In this document: in pieces, positions 1-7,383 of the stretch
Layout of the letters: each line of letters begins with the position of its first letter
Numbering within the stretch: position 1 is the first letter of the stretch
DNA from: Allobosea thiooxidans
GTDB lineage: Bacteria; Pseudomonadota; Alphaproteobacteria; Rhizobiales; Beijerinckiaceae
Length of the DNA: 50,461 nucleotides
Assembly (NCBI RefSeq): GCF_900168195.1
Contig: NZ_FUYX01000023.1
Location: forward strand, 1 to 50,461
Direction of reading: 5' to 3'
Translations under genes and position numbers: made by a program
The notes under the pieces: model-generated
The model's input: only the letters and a program-made list of their open reading frames with translations
Databases searched by the model: none
What the model was told of the DNA's origin: nothing

Positions 1-304
1 TCTTGTTCACCGTCATGTGCGGGAACAGCGCGTAGTTCTGGAAGACCATGCCGAAGCCGCGCTCTTCCGGCCTCAAAGGGTCGATGCGCTTGTCGTCGAG
101 CCAGATGCCGCCGCCGGTCGCCGGCAGCAGGCCGGCGATCAGGTTGAGCGTCGTCGACTTGCCGCAGCCCGAAGGCCCGAGCAGCGCGATGAACTCGCCC
201 TTGCCGATCGTCAGCGAGACGTCCTTGAGCGCGTTGTGGGTGCCGAAGTCACGGCTCAGGTGATCGAGCCGAAGCTCGCGGAACGAGGCTGCGTTGATGG
301 TCAT
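1..304 (-). CDS. ABC transporter ATP-binding protein, N-terminal part (PotA/CysA type)
   Basis: This is the first 101 codons of an ABC importer ATPase that runs off the left edge. Reading leftward from ATG at 304, the protein has a Walker A motif GPSGCGKST near residue 45 and the Q-loop FQNYALFPHMTV near residues 89-100. That Q-loop wording is typical of the spermidine/putrescine, iron and sulfate/maltose-type (PotA/CysA/MalK) subfamily. The ABC signature, Walker B and any TOBE domain lie outside the window. It would energise an inner-membrane permease pair that is not visible here. The Tat-exported binding protein at 6068-7246 is of the matching family 1 type and has no ATPase of its own, so the two could work together, but that is only inference from proximity. 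The ATPase class is certain; the substrate is unknown. Confidence 0.9.
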   Translation of the reverse strand, partial: MTINAASFRELRLDHLSRDFGTHNALKDVSLTIGKGEFIALLGPSGCGKSTTLNLIAGLLPATGGGIWLDDKRIDPLRPEERGFGMVFQNYALFPHMTVNK

Positions 305-1046
305 GGCTTCCGGATTCTGCAGAACGGTGTCGAAACGGCAGGTGGCGGGCTTCGAAGTGAGACAAGCCTGCGATCACACGGCAATCAGCCGTACGACACA
401 TGATTTGTCAGACGGGTTTGCGGGCCTCGACGGGGCAGTCGATGTCGCGGCTGTCCAGCAAGCCGATCGGATCCCCACAGAACCTGGCATGCGCAAAGCG
501 TATCCTCCCGAGAGGTCATCGTTCATGTGATCCGACTGGCGGCCGGAACGTGTTTCAGGGGCGGCTGGTCGTCAATGCGGCGCCTCTCTCCGAGGATCAT
601 ATTATGAGACTTCATAAAGCCGCGGCCGAATGGCTCTCCCGGTACGCCAGGATGATTTCCTCCATGACGTTCGATATCGGGCGATCCCAGATGGCTATTC
701 CTCCGCTCGTTCCAACAGAAGAGACACACCCCAGAATGTGAGACATGATCGTCGGACGCCGCCCCATGGCCTCCACTTATAATACGCGGCCATGGCAATC
801 TTTGACACGCGCCCGATCTCCCGGCAGTGCGATGGCTATCCGGGGGGCACATGTTCTGCACCTTTCCGGCTCGCCCTCGCCAGGGAACCTCTCCGATTGT
901 GCGAGGCCCGAAAATTCAAGCCCGGGTGGCGGCCACTCCCCCACGGCCTGGGTTGAGAATGTGGCGAGGGAGGGGTGCTTGAATAGCAAAAGACGTGAAA
1001 GGAACGGGCGACAGCGCGCGATAGGAGCCGCCTCGCATGCGACAGG
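305..1046. other. 742-base gap with no recognisable gene
   Basis: The gap lies between two minus-strand genes. Open frames on both strands (for example 523-861 minus and 400-741 plus) have arginine- and serine-rich, low-complexity translations with no family resemblance and no good ribosome binding site. It presumably holds the promoter of the ABC ATPase cassette to its left. I saw no RNA gene, convincing terminator or repeat in it. Confidence 0.5.
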
Positions 1047-2687
1047 TCAGCCTTTGCCCGTCTGCGCCACCAGCAAATGGCCGGATAGCGGCGCTTTTTC
1101 CAGGACCTCGCGGGCAAGGTCGATCCGGGCGGTGGCGACGTAGACCTTGCCCTCACCGCCGAAGGCAAGGCCGGTCGGGCGCGGAACCGGCAGCGGCAGC
1201 ACCCGCTCGATCTCGCCATCGGGCGTCAGCCGCGCGATGCTCCAGCCGTCGTAGAGTCCGACCCAAAGCCGGTCATCGGTATCGACCGCGAGGCTGCGCG
1301 GCTCGCCCGAGACGGGTGGTATGCGGGTGAAAAGCCTGGGCGCCGCCGCCTCGCGCCCAAAGAGATAGATCGTGCCGTTCTGGGGGTCCGAAGCGAAGAG
1401 CGTGCCGCTCGCCTGCGACCAGGCAAGCGCGCCGATCCGTTTGCGCAGGGCCCAGGCGACTTCGAACGTCCCGTCGGCGCCGATCCTGCCGATCCGGGTC
1501 TCGTCGCCCTGGTACACGGCGACCCATGGCTGCCCCGCGGCATCGGTTGCCATCGCAGTGGCGCCGGCGAGCGTGGGGACGGTGCGATCCAGGACGCATT
1601 CTTGTTTGCTGATCTTCAGAACACGCCCGCCGAGCAGCAGGATGACGTCGCCTTCGGGCGTCACCGCGAGGCCATCGATCGGGGCGCCGGGCTCCGGTCG
1701 GATTGTCGCGGTCCGCCCCTCCGACGTGATGTAGAGGGTGGGTCCGAGCCGGTCCGCCCAGACGAGGGACGAGCGTTCCGGGTCCCAGACCGGGTGAGCG
1801 CCGTAGAAGACGGGCTTGCCGTGCGGGTCATGCGGCTGCCAGGGCATGCCGGCTTGCGATTGCCGCGCCGGCGCACCCTTGAGCCCCAGGCCGATATTGC
1901 GAGCCACGTTCGCAATCTCGGGGCCGAGCTGCGCCACCCTTTCGCTGGTCAATCGATAGACAGGCCCGGCAACGCTGATGGCCGCGATGGGCCGGCCACT
2001 GGAATCGAACACCGGCGCGCCGACGCAGCGGTTGCCTGGCAGGATTTCCTGGTCTTCGACCGAATAGCCGCGGGCCCGCACGATACGCAGTTGCGCCATC
2101 AGCGTTTTGGGATCGGTGATCGTCTGCGGGGTGAAGCGCTCCAGAGGCTCCTGGCCGAGCAGGGCCTCGGCCTCCGATTCCGGCAGAAAGGCCAGGATCG
2201 CTTTTCCCTGGCTGGTGCAGTGCAGAGGCTTGCGCACGCCCAGGCGTGCGGCTGAGCGGATATCGTGCGGGCTTTCGAACTTGCCGAGTGCCAGGACCGT
2301 GCCGTCATGGGGCACAGCGAGATAGGCGGTCTCTCCGGTCATGTCGCGGAGGCGCTGCAACTCGACGCTGGCGACGGTGGCGAGATCGGGCGCGACCCAG
2401 ACATTCTGTGCCAGCTCGAGCAGGCGATAGCCGAGCGTATAGCCTTGGGATTGCGGATCGAGGCGAACGAAGCCATGCGCCGTGACGGAAGCGAGAATCC
2501 GGTAGAGCGTCGCCTTCGGCCACCCCGTCGCGACGGCAAGCTCGGCCGCCGAGATTTGCCCCGGGGCGGCGGCAATCAGATCGATCAGCCGAAAGGCCTT
2601 GCCGATCAGGGCCGTACCGGCGACGGCCGGCTGGTCGCTGCGATCGTCCGGCATCCATCGGATCGCGTCCGCTTGTGGCTCTACCAT
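1047..2687 (-). CDS. IclR-family regulator fused to an SMP-30/gluconolactonase-like domain
   Basis: The protein has 546 aa, about twice the usual IclR length. Residues 25-90 form the winged helix-turn-helix (AAELAVATGWPKATLYRIL), residues 100-270 the IclR effector domain (LHCTSQGKAILAFLP, GNRCVGAPVFD, AAISVAGP), and residues 290-525 a six-bladed-propeller SMP-30/gluconolactonase/LRE domain (PVWDPERSSLVWAD, PIDGLAVTPEGD, LAVDTDDRLWVGLYDG). From memory, active lactonases bind their metal through Glu in GEGP, Asn in NGLA and Asp in PDG. Here these places read GAHP (295-299), IGALAW (418-423) and EPRSL (462-466), so all three ligands seem lost. The domain is therefore probably a sensor for a lactone or sugar acid rather than an enzyme. 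I chose ATG 2687 over the in-frame start at 2735 because GGAA lies 8 bases before it and a TTCCA-N5-TGGGA operator at 2695-2709 would otherwise be coding. It is divergent from the sugar-acid operon at 2840, its likely target. Confidence 0.88.
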   Translation of the reverse strand: MVEPQADAIRWMPDDRSDQPAVAGTALIGKAFRLIDLIAAAPGQISAAELAVATGWPKATLYRILASVTAHGFVRLDPQSQGYTLGYRLLELAQNVWVAPDLATVASVELQRLRDMTGETAYLAVPHDGTVLALGKFESPHDIRSAARLGVRKPLHCTSQGKAILAFLPESEAEALLGQEPLERFTPQTITDPKTLMAQLRIVRARGYSVEDQEILPGNRCVGAPVFDSSGRPIAAISVAGPVYRLTSERVAQLGPEIANVARNIGLGLKGAPARQSQAGMPWQPHDPHGKPVFYGAHPVWDPERSSLVWADRLGPTLYITSEGRTATIRPEPGAPIDGLAVTPEGDVILLLGGRVLKISKQECVLDRTVPTLAGATAMATDAAGQPWVAVYQGDETRIGRIGADGTFEVAWALRKRIGALAWSQASGTLFASDPQNGTIYLFGREAAAPRLFTRIPPVSGEPRSLAVDTDDRLWVGLYDGWSIARLTPDGEIERVLPLPVPRPTGLAFGGEGKVYVATARIDLAREVLEKAPLSGHLLVAQTGKG

Positions 2688-2694
2688 CGAGTGA

Positions 2695-2709
2695 TTCCAT
2701 ATTGTGGGA
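2695..2709. promoter_or_regulatory. Candidate IclR-type operator TTCCA-N5-TGGGA
   Basis: This is an inverted repeat with 5-base arms (one mismatch) and a 5-base spacer. It ends 8 bases upstream of the IclR-SMP30 start and about 130 bases upstream of the divergent RraA gene. IclR-family operators commonly have a TGGAA/TTCCA arm geometry. Autoregulation plus control of the divergent operon is inferred. A 5-base imperfect repeat can occur by chance. Confidence 0.4.
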
Positions 2710-2839
2710 CTGATGGCGCGAGAATTCGGCCCCAAGGCTTCCCGAGGATCAATATGTAGGTCAGAAAGGTCAAGGCCGAGGCCGCGAACGACTGCGCCAT
2801 CGGCTTGAAAGCGAAATTCCTTCGGCCGGACAGCGATTC

Positions 2840-3628
2840 ATGATCTCACCCACGCAACATCCCGTCGCCGTCCCGCAGGAGGTGATCGACCGGCTGAAAG
2901 CGATCAGCAGCGGATCGCTCACCACCGAGCTGTTCCGCCGCGGCTTGCGCCAGTGCTTCCTGGTCGGGTTGAAGGCGCTGAACCCGAACGCCGCGAAATT
3001 CGCAGGCGAGGCCTTCACGATGCGCTTCATCCCGGCCCGCGAGGATATCGACACCTACGCGACCCTGACCCCGTATCCGAATCCGGACAACCTACAATGG
3101 GAGGCGGTCGAGCAGATCGGCCCAGGGCAGGTTCTCGTCATCGACAGTCGCGGCGACATTTCATCCGCATCGGCCGGCAACGTCCTGCTGACGCGCATGA
3201 TGGTGAAGGGCGTGGCCGGGATCGTCACCGACGGCGCCTTCCGCGACGGCCAGGAGATCGCCGCGATGCCGTTCCCGGCCTATGCCCGCGATGTGGTCGC
3301 CTCGACCCGTCTCTCGACCCACCACGCCGCCGATCTCAACGTACCGGTCTCCTGCGCCGGCGTAGCCGTCTATCCCGGCGACATCCTCGTCGGCGACGGT
3401 GACGGCGTCACCGTGGTACCGCGCCGTTTGGCTGCCGAGATCGCCGATGCGGGCGAGAAGCGCGACATCCTCGAGGGCTATCTGGTCAAGCGCATAGCGT
3501 CCGGGGAAGGGCTCTACGGCGTCTATCCGCCGACGCCGCAAACCCGTGCCGATTTCGAGGCCTGGCAGAAGGCCGGTGCCCGCGAAGAGGACATTACGCG
3601 CATTCGTGCGGAGACCGCCAATGGCTGA
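2840..3628 (+). CDS. RraA-family aldolase-like protein
   Basis: This 262 aa protein belongs to the RraA/HMG aldolase fold family. Members are either regulators of RNase E or class II pyruvate aldolases for 4-hydroxy-4-methyl-2-oxoglutarate and similar 2-keto acids. It shows the family core: SSASAGNVLLTRMMVKGVAG followed by IVTDGAFRD (residues 110-137; the G..R/D pair contacts metal and substrate) and GDILVGDGDGVTVVP near residue 180. It is longer than E. coli RraA (about 161 aa), as is usual for the catabolic aldolase-like members. It starts the plus-strand operon divergent from the IclR fusion, and its end overlaps the next gene by 8 bases. With the dehydratase at 7384 it could cleave the 2-keto-3-deoxy acid produced there. 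A second family member lies at 31873-32613. The family is certain; the substrate is not. Confidence 0.88.
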   Translation: MISPTQHPVAVPQEVIDRLKAISSGSLTTELFRRGLRQCFLVGLKALNPNAAKFAGEAFTMRFIPAREDIDTYATLTPYPNPDNLQWEAVEQIGPGQVLVIDSRGDISSASAGNVLLTRMMVKGVAGIVTDGAFRDGQEIAAMPFPAYARDVVASTRLSTHHAADLNVPVSCAGVAVYPGDILVGDGDGVTVVPRRLAAEIADAGEKRDILEGYLVKRIASGEGLYGVYPPTPQTRADFEAWQKAGAREEDITRIRAETANG

Positions 3629-4073
3629 GATCACCCCCGCCTTCATGGAAAAGGCGATCCGGCGCTATTTCGAAGCCTGTAACGCTGGCGACTACGCCAT
3701 GCTCGTCTCCTGTTTCACGCCCGACGCCGTCCATTATTTCCCGCCCGGCCTGCCCGAAATTCCCTGGCGGACCGCCGATGTGATCGCCCGCAAATGGGTC
3801 TGGTGCGTCGAAAACCTCGGCTCGCGCTGGACCATCGAAAAGATCCTGTGCTCTTCGACCGCGCCCGAAGCCGTGATCGAATGGACGCATTGGAAGCCCC
3901 ACGCCAAGACCGCGCTACGTGGCGACGAATGGTACGTCTTCGACGAGAAGAGCGGCCTGATCCGCGAAATCCGAGCTTATTACGCCTCGGCCGCCGACGG
4001 CAGCCTGCCGATCAGCGAACTGGTCGAGTTCGACTATGCCGGCCGCGGCTACCACCTCGGTCCGCGAGCCTAG
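3621..4073 (+). CDS. NTF2/SnoaL-like domain protein
   Basis: A 150 aa protein with the SnoaL/NTF2-like cone fold pattern. It has an N-terminal helix pair (AIRRYFEACNAGDYAMLVSCF) followed by a strand starting PDAVHYFPPG, then further strands ending in IREIRAYYAS. Proteins of this fold are small isomerases, cyclases, dehydratases or binding proteins, and many have no known reaction. ATG 3621 was chosen because it lies inside the end of rraA (ATGGCTGA shared by both frames), the usual sign of translational coupling; the longer frame from 3546 would overlap 83 bases. Co-transcription suggests an accessory step in the same sugar-acid pathway, perhaps handling a lactone or keto-acid intermediate, but nothing in the sequence fixes the substrate. 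Confidence 0.8.
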   Translation: MAEITPAFMEKAIRRYFEACNAGDYAMLVSCFTPDAVHYFPPGLPEIPWRTADVIARKWVWCVENLGSRWTIEKILCSSTAPEAVIEWTHWKPHAKTALRGDEWYVFDEKSGLIREIRAYYASAADGSLPISELVEFDYAGRGYHLGPRA

Positions 4074-4074
4074 A

Positions 4075-4172
4075 GCATTTTCGAGCGAAGTGGACACCGG
4101 TTCGCGTGAAGAAAATGCGACAAAACAAAGACCTGGAGCAATTCCGCGTTTCGGAGAATTGCGGAATTGCTC
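4075..4172. repeat. Rhizobiales-type dispersed palindromic repeat with two hairpins
   Basis: Immediately after the NTF2-like gene there are two nested stem-loops. The first pairs GCATTTTC (4075-4082) with GAAAATGC (4111-4118) around an imperfect inner repeat. The second is a perfect 12-base stem, GAGCAATTCCGC (4136-4147) with GCGGAATTGCTC (4161-4172), and a 13-base loop. The wording of the first unit (gagcattttc, gaagtgga, accggttcg, gaaaatgcg) matches a short intergenic repeat that I remember as very common in Bosea, Bradyrhizobium and relatives. It sits inside the operon and may act as an mRNA-stability or attenuation element. I see no second full copy in the window. Confidence 0.65.
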
Positions 4173-4193
4173 TCGCCAGCGAGATCGGCGGGA

Positions 4194-5159
4194 ATGGCTG
4201 AAACCATGGAGCTTCTTCCGGTATCGCCTGAGGACACGAGGCCGGCGGTCCCGGGCAACGAGGCCGAAAGGCTGGTGCTGCGAGCCGGTGCCCTGGAGGC
4301 AACCCTCTCGCCCACCGAAGGCGGGCGCCTTGCCACGCTTCGCGACCTGTCCGGCACGCCTGCGCGGGATCTCGTCGTGCCCTTGCGCGCCTGGCCGGCC
4401 GAGCCTCGACGCTGGCCGAAGGGCGGGGCCTATCCGCTCATTCCCTATTCCAACCGCATCGCCGATGGCCGCCTGCGCCATGCCGGCCGCGTGTGGTCCG
4501 TCCGATCTCACCCTGACGCTGCTCCGCACAGCCTTCATGGCCCGGTGCATCTTCGCGAGTGGGAGGTCGAATCCCACGCCTCGACGAGAGCCGTTCTGAC
4601 ACTCGCCGCCGAGCCCGATGGCGACTGGCCCTGGCCCTATCTCGCTCGGCAATCCTTCGCGCTCACGCCGGAGACCTTGCGCATCGAGCTGAGCATCGAG
4701 AACCGCGGGGCGGAATCGGCCCCCGTGGGACTCGGCTGGCACCCCTATCTACCTTGGTCCCCCGGTGTGCAGATCCGTCACGACGCCCGACGGCGTTGGC
4801 TGCATGACAAGGATTATCTCGCGACCGGTGAGAGTGCTCCGGCCGACGCCGTCGAGGATCGGACCTGCTATCTTTCGAACTGGACCAGGCTGGAGGTCGG
4901 GTATGCCGACGGACACTGCGTCCATATCGCGGCGGCCCCGACACTCTCTCATCTGGTTCTGCATCGCCCGGACGACGACGCCTATCTCTGTGTCGAGCCG
5001 GTCTCCCATGTCGCGAACGGCTTCAACCTCGCGGCGGAAGGCGTCGTCGGCACCGGCACGCGCCTGCTCGAAGCCGGCGCGAGCTTCAGCGCCTGGGTCG
5101 AGATCGGCCTTGGGCGAAGAGGCGCATGGCCGGCCGCTGACCGGGAGATCGATCCGTGA
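4194..5159 (+). CDS. Aldose 1-epimerase (galactose mutarotase family)
   Basis: About 321 aa, the normal length for the family. It interconverts the alpha and beta anomers of a free sugar. Family landmarks are all present: GGRLATLRDLSG near the N-terminus, PYSNRIADGRL (NRI segment that binds sugar), HSLHGPVHLREWEV, LGWHPYLPW with the general-acid His, and CVEPVSHVANGFNLA with the general-base Glu near the C-terminus. No signal peptide is seen, so it is cytoplasmic. I chose ATG 4194; ATG 4206 is a close alternative, and either start lies just after the 4075-4172 repeat. The last bases overlap the next gene (GTGA). Pairing with a uronate-dehydrogenase-like enzyme fits a role in supplying the beta anomer that such dehydrogenases oxidise. 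Confidence 0.88.
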   Translation: MAETMELLPVSPEDTRPAVPGNEAERLVLRAGALEATLSPTEGGRLATLRDLSGTPARDLVVPLRAWPAEPRRWPKGGAYPLIPYSNRIADGRLRHAGRVWSVRSHPDAAPHSLHGPVHLREWEVESHASTRAVLTLAAEPDGDWPWPYLARQSFALTPETLRIELSIENRGAESAPVGLGWHPYLPWSPGVQIRHDARRRWLHDKDYLATGESAPADAVEDRTCYLSNWTRLEVGYADGHCVHIAAAPTLSHLVLHRPDDDAYLCVEPVSHVANGFNLAAEGVVGTGTRLLEAGASFSAWVEIGLGRRGAWPAADREIDP

Positions 5160-5971
5160 CGAAGACCATCCTGGTGACCGGTGCCGGCGGCGTCGTCGGC
5201 CGGGCCATCCGGCCCTTGCTGCGGGGTAGCTATCGCCTTCGCCTGTTCGATCGCAATGCCATCGCCGATCTCGGCGAGAATGAGGAAGCCATCCTCGGCG
5301 ACATCGCGGACCGGAATGCCCTGGCCCGGGCCATGCACGGCGCTTCGGCCGTGGTGCATCTCGCCGGTTGTACCACCGAGGCCGGGATCGAGGAGCAGAT
5401 CACCGGCAATGTGCAGGGCGCCTGGAATGTGTTCGACGCGGCGCGGGCTGCCGGGATCGAGCGCGTGGTCTTCACCAGCTCGCATCATGTCGTCGGTCAC
5501 TATCCGCGCCACAGGCGGATTGGTTCCGATGTCCTGCTGCGCCCGGACAGCCGCTATGGCTTGACCAAGGCCTTCGGCGAGCAGGCGGGCGCCTTCTTTG
5601 CCGACCAGTTCGGGTTGCGAGTCCTAGCCATCCGGGTCGGCTTCATGGGGGATCGGCCGGTCGACCGCCGCCGCCTCGCCATCTGGACGAGCCCGCGCGA
5701 TCTCGCGCAATTGGTCCGGATCGGCCTGGAGCACGAAGCCCTGCGCTTCGCCGTCGTCTACGGCGTCTCCGACAACGCCCGCAGCTTCTTCGACAACGCA
5801 ACGGCGTGGCGCCTGGGCTATCGGCCGCAAGACAGCGCCGACGATTATGCGGAGGCCGTCATGGCAGCAGTCCCGCCGGAGGATCCCGACCGGCTCGCCA
5901 GCCGCGTCATCGGCGGCACGATGGCCGAAGCGAGCTTCGTCGGGGACATCGCACGCATCGAGGATTGGTGA
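5156..5971 (+). CDS. NAD-dependent epimerase/dehydratase family, uronate-dehydrogenase-like
   Basis: 271 aa, an extended short-chain dehydrogenase. The N-terminal Rossmann motif is VTGAGGVVGR (residues 7-16). The catalytic Ser is in FTSSHH (108-109) and the Tyr-x3-Lys is YGLTK (Tyr134, Lys138). Length, the segment VVGHYPRHRRIG after the catalytic Ser, LRPDSRYGLTKAFGE, and the tail NARSFFDNATAWRLGYRPQDSADDY closely follow the Agrobacterium/Pseudomonas uronate dehydrogenases as I remember them. Those oxidise D-galacturonate or D-glucuronate to the aldaro-lactone with NAD. The start is GTG 5156, overlapping the epimerase stop by four bases (GTGA), so the two are translationally coupled. Nearby genes (epimerase before, enolase-family dehydratase after, lactonase-like sensor in the regulator) support sugar or uronate oxidation. 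A related aldose dehydrogenase activity cannot be excluded. Confidence 0.82.
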   Translation: MTKTILVTGAGGVVGRAIRPLLRGSYRLRLFDRNAIADLGENEEAILGDIADRNALARAMHGASAVVHLAGCTTEAGIEEQITGNVQGAWNVFDAARAAGIERVVFTSSHHVVGHYPRHRRIGSDVLLRPDSRYGLTKAFGEQAGAFFADQFGLRVLAIRVGFMGDRPVDRRRLAIWTSPRDLAQLVRIGLEHEALRFAVVYGVSDNARSFFDNATAWRLGYRPQDSADDYAEAVMAAVPPEDPDRLASRVIGGTMAEASFVGDIARIEDW

Positions 5972-6067
5972 GGCGGCGCCAGGCCGCATCAGCCGAGCAA
6001 GAACGATGGCGCACAAGACGCCGCGCAGCAGGGCCGCCCCGGCGGCAACCATTGGGAGGACGACAGA

Positions 6068-7246
6068 ATGAAGATGACAGCCCCATCTCGACGCCAGTTC
6101 CTGGGCGGTGCGGCAGGCCTTGCCGCCATCGCACCCGGCCTCGCGCAGGCACAGCTCGCCCTGCCGAAGGCCCCGGTCAATCTCAATATCGTCGATGTCG
6201 CGGGCAATCTCGCGCTGACCCAGAAGGCTTTCGAGGCCTATCGCCGGGCGAAACCGGAGCTGGTGTCGCGGATGACCTTCACCAAGGCCCCCGCCCCCGA
6301 ACTGCCGGGCAAGATCAAGGCGCAGCAGGCTGCCGGGCGCATCGACATCGATCTCGTGCTGACCGGCACGGACGCCCTCGCGGCCGGCATCGAGCAGAAC
6401 CTCTGGGTGGACCTTCTCTCTGCCCACAAGGCGGCGCTGCCGAATCTCGACGAGATCTACGAAAAGGGCGCTGCCATGATGCAGGGCCTGGCACGCGGCC
6501 AGGGCGTGGTCGTCGCTTATTACCCCTCAGGGCCGCTGCTCGAATACCTGCCGGCCCACGTCCCGACTCCGCCCGGCTCGCTCGAGGAGCTGCTGGCCTG
6601 GGCCAAGGCCCACCCCAACAAGTTCATGTACGCCCGACCTGCCAATTCCGGCCCCGGCCGCACCTTCATCATGGGGCTGCCCTATATCCTCGGCGACAGC
6701 GACCCGAAGGACCCGATGAAAGGCTGGGACAAGACCTGGGCCTATCTGAAGGAACTCGGTCGCTACATCGAATATTACCCGACCGGCACCTCCGCGGTGA
6801 TGAAGGAGCTCGGCGACGGCACCCGCCATATCATCGCCACCACGACGGGCTGGGACATCAACCCGCGCGTGCTCGGCGTGGTCCCGAAAGAAGCACGCAT
6901 CGCCACCTTGAAGAATTTCCGCTGGGTCATCGACGGCCAGTACATGGCGATCCCGAAGGGGCTGCCCAACGAGAAGATCGCCGTCCTGCTCGACCTGATG
7001 TCGTTCATGCTGACCAAGCCGGCACAGGCCTTCACCTATGACGAGGGCTATCTCTATCCGGGGCCGGCGGTGAAGGACGTCCCGCTTTCGATGGCGCCGC
7101 CCGAGAGCCAGGCCGCGATCGCGGAATTCGGCCGCCCCGAATATGCGAAACTGATCGCGGAAACGCCCTTCGAGCTGCCGCTCGAACCCGACCAGATGGT
7201 CCTGGCCTTCCGCCGCTGGGACGAGGAAATCGGCCGGAAAGCCTGA
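6068..7246 (+). CDS. Extracellular solute-binding protein (family 1, PotD-like), Tat-exported
   Basis: 392 aa. The N-terminus SRRQFLGGAAGLAAIAPGLAQA is a twin-arginine signal peptide with an AxA cleavage site near residue 29. The mature part has the type II periplasmic-binding-protein layout: an N-lobe (VNLNIVDVAGNLALTQKAFEAYRR), a hinge near FMYARPANSGPGRTF, and a C-terminal region with NFRWVIDGQYMAIPKGLPNEK and QMVLAFRRWDEEIG. It resembles spermidine/putrescine- and iron-type family 1 binding proteins. It lies 96 bases after the dehydrogenase, with GGGAGG upstream of the ATG. No permease or ATPase follows it. The cut-off ATPase at 1-304 is of a compatible type, so it may serve that transporter. 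The hairpin at 7294-7324 follows the stop. The ligand is probably the sugar acid handled by the operon, by inference only. Confidence 0.85.
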   Translation: MKMTAPSRRQFLGGAAGLAAIAPGLAQAQLALPKAPVNLNIVDVAGNLALTQKAFEAYRRAKPELVSRMTFTKAPAPELPGKIKAQQAAGRIDIDLVLTGTDALAAGIEQNLWVDLLSAHKAALPNLDEIYEKGAAMMQGLARGQGVVVAYYPSGPLLEYLPAHVPTPPGSLEELLAWAKAHPNKFMYARPANSGPGRTFIMGLPYILGDSDPKDPMKGWDKTWAYLKELGRYIEYYPTGTSAVMKELGDGTRHIIATTTGWDINPRVLGVVPKEARIATLKNFRWVIDGQYMAIPKGLPNEKIAVLLDLMSFMLTKPAQAFTYDEGYLYPGPAVKDVPLSMAPPESQAAIAEFGRPEYAKLIAETPFELPLEPDQMVLAFRRWDEEIGRKA

Positions 7247-7293
7247 TCGCCTTTCGAGCCGGGCCGCGGGCACCGTGCCCGCCCCGTCCGATC

Positions 7294-7324
7294 GCGGCCG
7301 CCCATGCTCGTGCAGGGCGGCCGC
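7294..7324 (+). promoter_or_regulatory. Perfect 10-base hairpin after the binding-protein gene
   Basis: GCGGCCGCCC (7294-7303) pairs perfectly with GGGCGGCCGC (7315-7324) around an 11-base loop. No T-run follows, so it is not a standard intrinsic terminator. Stem-loops just after binding-protein genes often protect the upstream mRNA and give more binding protein than downstream product; that role is inferred. A smaller dyad (GCGGGCAC/GTGCCCGC) lies just upstream. Confidence 0.5.
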
Positions 7325-7383
7325 ACCCTGCCCACTTCACCGGGACGGCCGCATCGGCCGGCCTTCGACCTGATGAGAAGGCC

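Noticed and set aside
523..861. Small minus-strand frame in the left gap
   Set aside because: No ribosome binding site, no recognisable family, low-complexity translation.
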